From assembly GCF_040412425.1 (NCBI RefSeq), contig NC_089777.1:30083037-30147036 (forward strand): 64,000 nt of DNA, given 5' to 3'. The number at the start of each line of letters is the position of its first letter. Position 1 is the stretch's first letter. Below the pieces are notes generated by a model. The model was not told the DNA's origin. It made no database searches and saw only the letters and a program-made list of their open reading frames with translations. Source of the stretch: Macrobrachium rosenbergii (lineage: Eukaryota; Arthropoda; Malacostraca; Decapoda; Palaemonidae). Below are positions 1 through 20,163 of the stretch, piece by piece. Both the position numbers and the translations under genes were made by a program.

Positions 1-157
1 ATAAGGCGATACGTTTGCATTTTTTTTTTTAAGTTCTGAATATTAGTTCTCCACTCTTGTTAAGAGAATAACAAATATAATTAGAGAATTTTTAATTTTC
101 CCCTAGGACTTGTGCCTCCCCCGGAAATTGCTGACGCCCACCCAGGCTTCCCCACCC

Positions 158-174
158 CAGGTTGAGAACCACTG
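158..174 (-). mobile_element. hAT-like terminal sequence
   Basis: Read on the - strand this is CAGTGGTTCTCAACCTG, the form of a hAT/Charlie-type terminus. The element would extend left past the window start. A weakly similar patch near 1945-1970, beside a matching CCTCCCCACCC tract, may be a decayed relative. Confidence 0.4.
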
Positions 175-325
175 GTTTACACAAACAATTTTATCAAAAT
201 AACAGTTCTAATAACTGGTTAAAAATACTTTTTGACTTTTTCACTTACCTGTGTGCTCTGTTCTTGGTGCTGATGATAGCCGGACATTTTAAAGACTTTG
301 GTTTCGATGTAAACATATCTTGTTG

Positions 326-330
<5 letters not shown>

Positions 331-414
<84 letters not shown>
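331..414. repeat. (TC)n microsatellite
   Basis: About 42 uninterrupted TC units. The flanks (GATGTAAACATA before, CTCAGTACT and TTAATAAAATAT after) recur around the array at 1477-1606. Confidence 0.98.
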
Positions 415-417
<3 letters not shown>

Positions 418-800
418 ACTGTATATCCCTTAATAAAATATGAATTACTGATGGAAGTTCACCAATGCCTTGAATGAGTGTGTATATGTACACTTTAAAA
501 AAGTGAAGATACAGTTTTTAATCTTGGACATATATTGCTAAATAATGAGGCATCTGCAGTTTAGAAAGGGGAGGAGCTTCAGTCTTATTGTTTTGTTTTT
601 TGCTTCTCTCATATTTTACAGTTCTGAAATCTTGATACTGCTCTCTCATTCAAGTTGTAATTTGCAGCTTCTGAGCAAAATAAACATTTTTCCACATAAT
701 CTCTAACTTGCACATATGAATTTATGACACCACAATGAACGGAATACATAATCCTTCCATAATAAATCAAGAGTTATTTGAAATTACAATGTAATGTTAT

Positions 801-822
801 GGAGAGAGAGAGAGAGAGAGAG
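801..822. repeat. (GA)n microsatellite
   Basis: Eleven GA units. It lies between the two similar TC arrays in otherwise non-coding DNA. Confidence 0.95.
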
Positions 823-1472
823 TTGCTGTTGTGTAAGCCTAGGCCTACATGTAGAGCTACTCATTTCATTATTCTTTTTTTTTTTTTTAGAGATTGAGCG
901 ATACTATATTTGTACAGTATGTTTTAGCAAAGACAAAATCAAACAACATCTTGAAGTTCACTCAATCATGCCTCTTGTGGATTTAAATAGATTGGGTCAA
1001 CCTGCCTAGCTGTCACAACATTTACTGCCATTAATTTCAGTGACCTTTAACACCCTGAAATACAAATATGAATCTATAAAAATTAAAGAAATTATCATTA
1101 CATTGCATTTATAATGGAAAACTAAATATTGCAGTTCTGATAAAAATAAAATATCCATACACTATTTTTAGATCTCTATGAGAAGTCATCTGAGAAATTC
1201 TGATTACTTCGGACATGTAAACGTTTTTGTTTTGCATATATGATATGAATTGCAAATTTTCATATTCTAGAGAAATTTACTTTTGTGTTTTCTGTGTTAA
1301 AAATTCGATGTTAAAGAAAACTGTATCTTCACTTTTCTTGATATTGTTTATCTCTTGAAAATAAAAATATTGAGAAAGTACAGTAAAAATATAGTTTGTG
1401 TAGCATAAAGTTTAAATAGTGAAGGAGCGTTTGTGTTATTGTATCTCTTTGATGTAAACATACGTCATTTAT

Positions 1473-1609
<137 letters not shown>

Positions 1610-2044
1610 ACTTAATATCCTTTAATAAAATATTAGTTACTGCATCTTAAACATAAAAACAAAACCATAGAAGCTGAGTTAAGTCGGGTCTACCCAGCCA
1701 TCTTCACCCATCATGCACTGCATCCCTACCAGCTCCCAGCCAGAGAAACTGCTCCCCAGCTCTACCAACCTTCCAAAACAACCCCTTCCCAGAGTTCCTC
1801 TATACAGTCTTACTGCCTCTCCTCTCCCATGGTGCCAGTCATCTGACCCACCCCCTACCTTGGAAACTCCTCCAGGCCTCCCCACCCCCCAATACCCTTT
1901 CTCAGTCTGTTTAGGAGTTTAAAACACAACATTTTCATTAGGCTGCAGAGGGATTGTCAACCATTGGAGAGCAGTTTTATCAAATTTTTAAAAATTTCCA
2001 TATATTTCTTTGGGCCTTGGTCCCTGGAGTCTGGTTTTTCTGAA

Positions 2045-2075
2045 TAATGAGTTCCAGATAATTGAGGGATTACTG
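2045..2075. mobile_element. Right terminus of a pogo/Tigger-like MITE
   Basis: The sequence ends GATAATTGAGGGATTACTG followed by TA. Reversed, this begins CAGTAATCCCTCAATTATC, a typical pogo/Tigger-style terminus inserted at TA. The matching left end was not located. Confidence 0.45.
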
Positions 2076-2624
2076 TAATCAAATATGAGTATGTTCTGGA
2101 CCTTGCAGATACTGTATAGGTTTTCACCAGTTGTGTAAGCATTTTGAGTTGAATTTAGTTAACTGGGTATCTTCAAATTTTTTCTATGGCTGGGAAGAGA
2201 AATGTTGAATTTATGTATGAAATTGGTAGTTAATACTTAAATTTATTTTACCATTTATGATTGTTTTGCAGTTTGCATGTGAAATGTTAAGAATTTTTGC
2301 TGTCTGTAAATATTATGTAAGCCCCAGATAAATATATTGTAGTTTCCTGTTGCCTCAGTTGTGTAGAGTATACCTAGCCTCTTTGTCTTCACTTTTGTAT
2401 GTTCCAAATTTCACTTAGTTTTTTCAGTGTTTTCATAGGTAAACCTGAAGAGAGTAGAAATGTGGCTTGTTTGTCCCGTTTACACTACTCATTTTACCAA
2501 ATGACAGCCTATAACTATTCCAAAGAAAGTGCTCTAGGTAATGCACTTTGACTTAGGATACGCTCCGTCTCTTCTTGCATGTATTCATATTGACTGTCCA
2601 ATGCATTTAAATCTGATAGATTTT

Positions 2625-2712
2625 GTAGTCTGTGCCAGATTATTCCCTCTATTCTTCCATCCTTAGTTGTAATCTGTGCCAGATTATTCCCTCTATTCTT
2701 CCATCCTTAGTT
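2625..2712. repeat. Two-copy 44-bp tandem duplication
   Basis: The units at 2625-2668 and 2669-2712 differ by about one base (GTAGTCTGTGCC versus GTAATCTGTGCC). No coding content. Confidence 0.9.
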
Positions 2713-2966
2713 GCGCTAGGTCGTGTACTTCTGTAGCTTTCATTCTGTGTAGTACATTAATGATTGTGTGTGTTTGACATGGATCATGTAATAGATATGG
2801 AATTCTCATTGTCTAGGTACATTTCACCTCATTATCTCTTGATGTAGTTATTTTTACAATCCTAAAGTGTACAATATTTGAGTGCTACTGTTAAATTCAA
2901 AATAATTAAACTTTACTCTTGCTTCTGAGTTTCTACTAAACACTTTACAATTTAACAGTTGAATAA

Positions 2967-10805
<7,839 letters not shown>

Positions 10806-13800
10806 TCATCATTAGAAGAATCCATCCATATATAACATACTGGGCTGTGTACATAAGTTTATACAGCCACAATGTTAAAAACTTCTTGAAATTATTGTTT
10901 TTATTAGTCACAAAACTTTTTTTTATTTATTAAATACAGCTGTAAGTCAATCTTGGTTTAAACTGAGATTTGGGAGAAAAGCTAACACTTAACCCACTGC
11001 AAATTTAGCATTGACTCAAGGTGATGAACAATATTTTGTTACGGAAAGTGTTTCCTGCTGGACTTCAGTACTGATGACTTGCAATTTGCATTGATTGACA
11101 TTTATATGTTGTAAGTAAAGATCTCCAGTCATAATATCTGTTGAACATAAAAAACGAAGTGGTCACTCAATGGTTAAACTTACCAACTAACATAGAATTG
11201 TTATGGACATCACAGAAGATATGGGAAGAGTATGGAATTCATCTCTTTTGGTGTGTGTAGATTTTATGTAGTAGGTAAGTTAACTGTTACTAACAGCATT
11301 TGCATAGCAATATGATTGCCTGCATTTTGTCTTTTCGATACTGTATAAGTTAAAACTTAAAGAATAGGGAATGTAAGTTCCTATCCTAGTCGGTAGTCAT
11401 AAAAGTATCAAATGGCTGGATCAGTTTTGACTGGAGTTGCTTTTTATTATTTTTAATTTTTTTTATTTTAATAATGCAGAATAATGCAGATTATACTGTT
11501 ATCAGTACAGAGATTGAATTAGGTTTGTAATCATGATATGATGAATACTCATCTTGAGAGTTGGCTTACATGGAATATATAATGGCATCTGCACACAGCA
11601 ATGCATATAGCTCAATGCGGGCCGCAAACACCACAAACCAAAGCTGCTTCTTGCCGTTCAAGTGTTAGCGGCTTCCAAGCATTTTCAACCAGATGCGTTA
11701 TTCCTACACTAAGCGTACGTGTGGTACTGGCCCAGTTCACTGTAAAATTAAGTAGTATTGTGATATTTATTATACGTTTTAAGATTGCTCCAAGTGATGC
11801 AGGAATGGAATGTGAAGATTAGTGCTCAGATTTTTGTTGGAAAGATAATTCCATATATGAACATTATTATGAAGAAATTAAAAATTAAAAGGCTTCCTTG
11901 TCTTGTATGATTTACTGTGATTCACTTCATTGAAATTTCATATTTCTTTTTTAATCTCAAAAAACTATGCATTACATTAAGCCTTGTCATCGTGAATCTT
12001 AGTGTTTCCTATAAGGCAAATTAGTTTTACCACTGCACTAGTAGTGCAGTTCCTGTCACTCATACAACTTATATAGAGCAATCCTTCTCATTGCTGAGTT
12101 ATTAATCTCACATATGCTCCACATTTTGTAGGTCTTTAATGTATTAAATGTTGGTGATATATCCTGTGATGTAGAAGATCAAAAACTGGTTAATGGAAGA
12201 GCTATTGTGAATTTTCTATCACACTGTGATTGTAATAACCTTTGAGAAGCATTGCAGTAGTGAAAATATATGTATCAGATAGCAGTCACTAACATTCCAT
12301 ATCATCTTGCAGTCGTCTGATTTGGGATGTGGATCATGTTTCTTTAAAATGCAGATTCCGTGACTTCCTACATTTTTTTTCCAAATTAACTAATGTTACA
12401 TGGGAAATGGAGTCGGCAATATATTATTTAAAAGGATGCTAGCAAATATGTTATAGCTAAACTTTGTGAGGAGGAAAACCAAACTAGTTGCTCTGTATCA
12501 GAGCACCCTTAGCATATTAATCCAGCGTGTCAGCAGTGAACCGTTTTGTCCATATAAAGCATTTTATGTTCATGTAAATTTCATTTTTTTTTTTCTTTCT
12601 TTTTTGTTAATGCTGAAAGCTTCATTCAGTTGTTGGTTCATCCATTAGATGAATTCTGCCTCATGCTTAACCAGTGCTGCCAAAGTATTCACACTGGTGT
12701 CAACTCATTCATAATGAAGTCCACTATTTTGTATATAATAGGATGTATAAAGAGAAATGCAAGTAACTAAATTGTAATCACCATTACTCCCTCCGTAGAA
12801 ATGATCTTGGGGAACTACCTTTACTTAGTAACTTCACACTGTGTAACTTGTGTATTGTCTGGAGAATCTTGTATTATCTGTCATTTTCCGAGTTACCAAT
12901 TTTTCAATCACTTTGCTCTGGTTGTTGAACAATAGCCAGTATCATTGTGTCTTGAATAAATTCCATTTGATGTGTATCCCTTATCTTTTCTATTCTTGGA
13001 GGTTGTCAACACAATCCTCTGCTTCTGGAAATGCAGGTTACTTTTTTGTGTGGGTGAACAATTGGAAATTGGAATACAGTACTCAGTTGAATCAGAATAC
13101 TGCACTTTTTTCCAACACTTTTTTTTTTTAATTTTTGAACTATAGCTTGATTCAGTTTCAAAGACTGTTGACGGTACCAGTAAGACATGACAAGCTTGCT
13201 GACTGGCTTCAATTATTCTTGCTCATAATAATCATGCCTTTCAGGGTTGAGATTATAATTTTAACGTATCTACAATACGAGCAAAATTAATCGCTGCATA
13301 GTTTATATATGCTTCATAATGTTGGCAGACCTTGTATATTTATCGATTGTTGGTGCTTAAATGGTAGCAGGTCATTCATCATGCTCTGGACTTTTATTGT
13401 TTTATTTTATTACTTCATGGACACAGAAAATTTGTGTGGTATGAAGTGGAGTTTTGTGTTGAACAATGGAAGAGCAGGGAGTGTTCTGCTTCTTAATGTG
13501 TGATTTCTTTGTAAATTTCTTCTAGGATTATTTTTTTACAATAAACTAGCATGTCATAATATCCAGGTTTTTTTATGCTTACGTATTTTGAAAGAAAATG
13601 TGTAGAAAACAGGATAGTGATAATACCTGTGAATATCAATGTTGCAGTTTTATGAAGTTCTCTTTTTAACACATAAATAAAAAGCACAAATGAAATGGTC
13701 TTCCAAAGTTTTGTCTTAATCCTTTATTAGCTTGTATTTCAGGTTCAGTCATTGTCTGACACTAATATTGAGCAGGCACGTTTAATAGCTTGCTTTAACA

Positions 13801-15900
13801 CTAGTGGGGCTTACCCAGAGAATTACATCTTGTATAGGAGTAAAAAGTTGAAGCAAGATAAATTTTAAGAAGTTGGTCAGCTAGATGAAAAACACCAAGC
13901 ATAATGGAAGAAAAGTACAATAGAAAGCATTGCAGTCTTGCACATTATTCAAACAAATTTTTGTGTATAGTCTTGCACTAAATGTAAAGCAAACATTTAC
14001 ATTACTTTATAGTTATAATAACCAGAAGTAAAAAGCTATTCATTATTTAACATAATATACCGTGTAAGGAGGAGAGCTAACGCATCAACCTAAATAGTAC
14101 TGGAAAAAGTGGCTGTTTAGTCAGTTTAAGAATATGGAAGCCATATGTACAGCAGTGTTGGACTCCATGTTGAAGAGCATAGTATCAGCTCATAATGAAA
14201 GGCTGGGGATCCTGTGTGTATTTGTATACCAAGCATTTTGACAGGGAAATTTGTAAATCCTCATTCACAATGAAAGCCAAAAGAGTTTAATATTCGCATG
14301 TGCTGGCTGTCCAAAAATGTTATAAAATATCCTTGACAAAAGCAACACACTATGATATATCTCTAAGTATTCACCACGGAAGTTATACTGACAGCTGCAG
14401 GTCTCCATTGCGTCAGTGAAATAAACCAGTTCCATACATATTTAATAATTTCCACAGCACAAGTAAAAAATTTGAGTTGCAACTGTTTGAAAGATGCCAC
14501 CTCCTAAATGTAAGTTTTAGTTCTAGAGCCCTTCAAAGTTGCCCTGAAGGTCCCACTATTCAATGGATTATTTTCATACACAAATAGGAATGTATCATTG
14601 TTGACTATTGTAAGGTTCCAACTCATTTAGGTGTTAAAGGAAATGATGCTGACATTTGTAAGGAGAAAGGAACCAAAGGCTTGTTACTGGCAACTGCTGG
14701 AACTTCTCACATATAAGATGGCCTCCTTTTGTAACACCACCAGCTGAAGGCAAAATGACAACCTTTAACCATATGTAATGTACCTTTCAAGAACTTTTTA
14801 CTACCCAGCTTGTTTGACATGGGTGTTTTATGTATATCTTGCAGAACATAATCCCAGAAAGAAGAAGAAAACCGTGAGTAACCAGTTGTAGAAGAATGTC
14901 AAGGGTTTGGAAATAAATCCTTGAAAGAGCTTGTCAAACTTCGAAATCTGTATTTCATCCACTCGGTAAATTTATTCTTTTAATGTAAAGAATCACATTT
15001 CCATAGGGTTCTCGGGAAGGATTTGTTGAATAAGTGATACTGAGAATTTCAGTGATAAAAGTTAAAGAAGTCAGATACTGAAGTGGATAGGGACCAGAGG
15101 AAACAAAAAGTTGAAAGTTCTGAATAAACTATCCAGCTATAATGATAATGGATACTAAATCATTAGTGCCATCTACTAGACCCTGCACTTAGCATGATGA
15201 AGGTAGCCGCAACTTGGAGTAGGTTATGTGCAATATTTTCCATGAATGAAAGGTAACTTATAATTGTCAAACTCATTCTCTTCAACATTGTTTTAAAAAC
15301 TTTGTTCAAAATGTACTAAATGTTAAAATCCTGCATAGAAAATTTTAATTTTCAGCAACAGTACCTGTTCCTGTTAGTGATATACTATTATTGTACTGTA
15401 CATCTCAAACCCATCATCTTCAGTAAATGACAGGAGGTCAAAATTGTTTTAAAAACTTTGTTCAATAAATGAAGTGTTCATTCAACAAATTGTCACTATC
15501 ATCTGAGCCCATGAGTGTAAATGTTAAAATCCCTGAAAGCAGAACAATGTTTGCAATGCATTTCATTAGTAACAATGAAGAGACTGATAAATTGGTGCAC
15601 TGTCAGCATTTGCAGTCAAATGACATTGCCTTTACTACCTCAGTTCCTGTGGTTTTTGTTTTTTTATCTTGCTGTTCAACCTCTCAACTCTTACAATATA
15701 TCTTTATGATATACTCTCATTATTGTACTTATACATCTCAAACCCTGGATCATCTCTTGGTGTAAATGGCAGGTGGTGTGGAATGAAATAAATTTGATAC
15801 AAATCAATTAAAAAAATTCTTGATTAAATCCACTGTTGTTTTAAGAAATTGCAATATATTAGTGTTCTTTTCTCCAAAAGGATGCTGTTAATGAATGTAA
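10806..15900. other. Kinesin 3' UTR and non-genic DNA
   Basis: No supported exons in either strand. AT-rich sequence with short T runs and scattered poly(A)-signal-like AATAAA sites (for example 12955-12960). The kinesin 3' UTR occupies an unknown part of the left end. Confidence 0.6.
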
Positions 15901-16065
15901 TATTTATTTATTATATTATAATTACTATCTTTGGAAGGAATTGGTCACTAACAATCATCTTTTTAAAATGCCCATGAGTATTTGATAATTTTGAACAATG
16001 TTGCAGTAATGACCAACAACCTGAATGCAGCAGAAAAATGTTGGCTTTATTATGTACAGAAAGTG

Positions 16066-16578
16066 TTAACATTTCATTAGTGACCTGGTGCAGGTGTGCC
16101 AAATGGACAAACAGCTTTCAAAATGATTACAGTGGGCTATGCCATCAAAAGCTAGATGTCTTGCTGATGTGAGTAGGATTTCTTTATTAAGTGCATACAA
16201 GACTTTAGGGTTAGTGCCAAATAAAAAGACAATGTATTCCTTCTCTTGGTACAGACACTGGTTTCCCAGCAAATTACACATAGGGAGTGTTATAGTAGTA
16301 TCCCTTGGTTCACCATAAATTAATCTTACTGGTGTTACCATTACACCTTCAGTATGAGCATAATAATGCCTTTTTACTGTTACCTCAGTTCCTGTGGTTT
16401 TTGTGATGATCTTTCTCAGTCGCCATAAGATTGCTTGTTGTAGATCTGCAATGTTAATACCTTTAGCTGCTTCTCTCCCCATTCTCATGTGACTCAGACT
16501 GTATAGTTTTTTTTTTTTTTTTTTTATAACCGTGTCTCTATCCAACCTCCGGGCACCACATCTCTCAGCAACTTTCAT
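16066..16578 (-). CDS. Candidate exon, NTR/agrin-NtA-like domain
   Basis: A 170-codon open frame, much longer than its surroundings support by chance. Its N-terminal part includes lysines from a genomic A run (16507-16526) and is probably not coding. An internal acceptor-like TTGCAG ends at 16446, so the real exon may start there. The credible part reads VTVKRHYYAHTEGVMVTPVR, LIYGEPRDTTITLPMC, then QEKEYIVFLFGTNPKVLYAL and NKEILLTSARHLAFDGIAHC. The pattern of a strand ending in a Gly-Glu turn, Cys, EYIVFL, a Tyr-Ala-Leu-Asn-Lys-Glu strand and a final Cys resembles netrin-like and agrin N-terminal domains. That is my reading, with no alignment behind it. Partner exons were not found. It could be an exon, a pseudogene or a lucky frame. 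Confidence 0.35.
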   Translation of the reverse strand: MKVAERCGARRLDRDTVIKKKKKKLYSLSHMRMGREAAKGINIADLQQAILWRLRKIITKTTGTEVTVKRHYYAHTEGVMVTPVRLIYGEPRDTTITLPMCNLLGNQCLYQEKEYIVFLFGTNPKVLYALNKEILLTSARHLAFDGIAHCNHFESCLSIWHTCTRSLMKC

Positions 16579-16599
16579 ATTGCAGTATGATCTAACCGT

Positions 16600-17834
16600 T
16601 GACCTCCAGTCATGAATTTTAGTAGGCTATTTGTGGTCGGAGCTTTTCAGAAATATCCCCATTTTCCGTTTTCCAAATATCTGCTGTATCAGGGGTTTTT
16701 CTTGCATTTGTAGTCAACTATCTTTTTCCTCTTGCATAAAGTCTCCCTATATAAAGCAAAGCATAAAAGGAAAGTACAGTGTTTGAAATCTCTTCGGTGC
16801 CCGTCTTAGCCTATCCGATAACTGGGTTCAAGTGTATAAGAAATGGATAAAATGAATTAAGCAGATTGTCTCAGTTGTTTGAACATTTCAGAAGTCCACA
16901 CCAGCCATCTCACCACACCAAAATGTGCCGTCCGATCGAAACAACCATGTTGGGTCCAGTAAATGTTCATTCCATAACAATGAATTTAGTGTTTGAAGGC
17001 TGATAAGATTTGGAAATCAAGTAGACTGAAAATGCATACTAATACATACATGAATTATCATATGATAGTGGAATTGTATAAACTTTTGTAGATTTAAGAA
17101 TAAAGCTGTTAGAGAAAGTAAATAACAGAATTTATTTAGTGCGAATTTAGATAAGGTAATGATGAAACGGAAATGGAGATATCTTGGCCATGTCCTTCGT
17201 TAAACTGAATGTCTCTTCTTATGTACTGTATGCATTTATTTACGTGTATTTCATTTTTGCGTCATGATCCTCTTTATCACAACGTAAATTAATGACTCAT
17301 AAATCAGTCCCTCCCCCTTTTTTTATTAACATTTCAGAAAGAAGAGAAGCTTTTGTAGTTATTTCCTAAAACGACTTTTCAAAAGAAGTATAAACTACCA
17401 ATGTGTTTTTTTTATCTACAAAAACTGCAGTCACTCACTATATGGGTGCCAAAAAGCATGGATAATAATAATAAATTTACCAACTTAAAATTATTATCCC
17501 ACTTTTATTTTCGACTTAAGGTAATTTCTATGAGAAGTAGGATATTCATTTTTATTTTTGTTAACATCGAGTCTCATTTGTTTTACTTACTGTGGTGTCA
17601 AATTTTAACCTCTTGTAAGAGCAGTGAATTAAGCTAATGCGATTATTTGCCGAAATTGTCGGTCTGTAACATTTTTCAATTGTGCATAAACTTATAAAGT
17701 ATCACAGTTTATTTGAAATGCTTATCCGATCACCATAGTGTTAAAGGATGGAGAAAGATGCAGACTTGTGAACTGCATGTAGGCCTACATCGAAGAACCC
17801 ATGTTCACACAGTATCAATGGTAAGGAATATATC
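16600..17834. other. Non-genic stretch
   Basis: AT-rich with no convincing exon or repeat in either strand. Confidence 0.5.
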
Positions 17835-18346
17835 GGTAATTCTAAACCGGCTGCCCGCGGTGAGCTAGACTGCGGCAATTGGCGTTTTTCTATGTTATTT
17901 TACTTGCTTTACAAGAATTTAAAGTAATATTTTGTCGGCCTGTTGTAACTAAACTGTCATTGACCTTTGAAGACTACACGACTTGAATTACCTAACGCAG
18001 GGTAGGTCAAAGCCGGCATTCCGCTGCAAGCCCGCCCCCCCATCTCCATAGCTAATACGGCAAAATTGTAACCTCTAGGGTACGTTGTGTTGGTATTTTT
18101 AGGGGTGTTTACTGTTTACAATTTTGCCGTATTAGCTATGGAGGGGTGGGGGGCTTGCCGCGGAATGCTAGCTTGAACCTACCCTGCGTTAGGCAATTCA
18201 AGTCGCTTAGTCTTCAAAGGTCAATGACAGCTTAGTTACAGCCGGCCGACAAAATATTACTTTAAATTCTTGTAAAGCAAGTAAAATAACATAGGAAAAC
18301 GTCAATTGCCATAGTCTAGCTCACCGCGGACAGCCGGCAATATATC
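17827..18346. mobile_element. Palindromic foldback element, copy 1, with 8-bp TSD
   Basis: The 504-bp body (17835-18338) is almost entirely self-complementary around a short centre near 18090. The left end starts GGTAATTCTAAACCGGCTG. The right end stops at CAGCCGGC and lacks the last 11 bases found in copy 2. Both sides are flanked by AATATATC (17827-17834 and 18339-18346), a perfect 8-bp target duplication. No ORF is present, so movement would need a transposase in trans. The 8-bp duplication fits hAT, P or related superfamilies, but the terminus is not one I recognise. Confidence 0.9.
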
Positions 18347-18924
18347 AACAGTTGATTTATTTTGAACAACTTGCATTCGAAAATCACGTGAAAATGAGTA
18401 CGCTTACGGTCAGTAGGCCTACCACAATCACGTGCATAAGCTCAGTGTGTAGTATCAGCACCATGTGAATGTAGCCTGAGTTAAACCATAAACAAATGAC
18501 GATGAATAGGCCTATCTTGGTAACGGTAAGTGCGCTATATTTTAGTATGATTTTCGCATTTAGCATATTAAGGAGACTTAAACGGTATGCTTGAAACGTT
18601 CAAATGTGGCCTGGTAATTCCAAGGAAGAGCTCTGCATGGAGATAATTTTTATTAATAAAACTTTTTGTACTATAGAAAAGGGTGCATAGGCCTATGATG
18701 CAGTACAGGTGAGATTATACTTTACCAAAAGGGTAATTCTTAGTATTTGCTCCGTGCCTGTTTTTACCTTGGAAACTGTTTTTTTTTTCTACACTTTTAG
18801 GGCCTCCGATACTGGCGGTGCATTTGTTTGTTGTCGGCCAAATGGGATGTCCCTTCGCCGTGTTTAGTACTGGCTCGGGGGCGTGGCGGTACCCATACGT
18901 TAACAAGTTATTGCACTTGCAGGA

Positions 18925-19433
18925 TGGGATATGGTAATTCTAAGCCAGCTGTCCGCTGTGAGCTAGACCATGGCAATTGACGTTTTCCTATGTTATTTTA
19001 CTTGCTTTACAAGAATTTAAAGTAATATTTTGTCAGTCGGCCGTAACTTGAATTACCTAACGCGGGGTAGGTCTAAGCCAGCATTCCGCGGCGAGCCCAC
19101 CACCCTCCTCCATGGCTAATACGGCAAAATTATAACCAGTAAACACCCCTAAAAATACCAACCTAACTTACCGTAGGGGTTTTTACTGGTTACAATTTTG
19201 CTGTATTAGCTGTGGAGGGGGGTGGTGGGCTCTCCGCGGAATGCCGGCTTAAACCTACCCCGCGTTAGGTAATTCAAGTTGTGTAGTCTTCAGAGGCCAA
19301 TTACAGTTCAGTTACGGCCGGCCGACAAAATATTACTTTAAATTCTTGTAAAGCAAGTAAAATAACATAGAAAAACGTCAATTGCCATAGTCTAGCTCAC
19401 CGCGGACAGCCGGCTTAGAATTACCTGGGATAT
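18925..19433. mobile_element. Palindromic foldback element, copy 2, with 8-bp TSD
   Basis: The body at 18933-19425 (493 bp) starts GGTAATTCTAAGCCAGCTG and ends CAGCCGGCTTAGAATTACC. The flanking TGGGATAT is repeated exactly at 18925-18932 and 19426-19433. The arms are homologous to copy 1 about 0.6 kb away, but the two copies sit in different targets and so inserted independently. Confidence 0.92.
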
Positions 19434-19484
19434 GAACCGTTCCAAACAGACGTACTTTGTCTTGTGAAGATTGCTTATGGAAAT

Positions 19485-19815
19485 CCCTTGTTGGATGGAC
19501 TTCAGGGGTTAATTACAGGTTAATTACATTCATGCGACAAAAATTGAATGTAAATGCCCTAAAAACTGTAGAAAAAGTCACGTTAGAAGGAAATCGCTGC
19601 TGCGGAGCTACTACTTAGATCTACCACCAAAAGTTCCCCTATAACACTATGCATGCACAGTAGCAAAAATATAATTAGTTCTGGTGTTAATTACAGTCAA
19701 CCGACAAAAAATAACGGGCAAATTCTTGATAAGCAACCAAAATACTATAGAAAAAGTCAATTTCCAAGGTAATACTCAATGCTGAGCTAATACTTAGCTC
19801 CACGGAAAATTTTAC
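19485..19815. mobile_element. Diverged relative of the foldback family
   Basis: The order of landmarks matches one arm of the foldback elements: CCGACAAAAAATAACGG, AAATTCTTGATAAGCAA, ATACTATAGAAAAAGTCAAT, then GAGCTAATACTTAGCTCC. A similar stretch recurs near 41050-41280. No clear TSD. Confidence 0.55.
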
Positions 19816-20163
19816 TGAAATAATGTGAGAAATATGTTTTTTTTTTTTTTTTTATATACAGAGAAAAGCTATATATATATATATTTTTTACAGGACACCA
19901 TGTTTCTTGGAATAGAATAATGTATAGCTTAACTTAGCTGTTGAGGCTTACTTTCAATAATATTTTATAGCCTAACTTAACTGTTGAGGCTTACTCTCAA
20001 TACAGTAAACCCCCCCGTATTCGCGGGGATGCGTACCGCACCCCCCCGCGAATAGCTAAAATCCGCGAATACTTAAAACCTCTCTAAAAGCACTTAGAAC
20101 TGCCTATTTTGATAGTTTAAACACAAAAAACTATAAAAATGCTTATACCTGAGTATTTGAATA

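Noticed and set aside
1679..1922. Pro-rich ORFs on both strands in a C-rich patch
   Set aside because: They arise from a GC-rich repeat patch; both strands are open and no motif is present.
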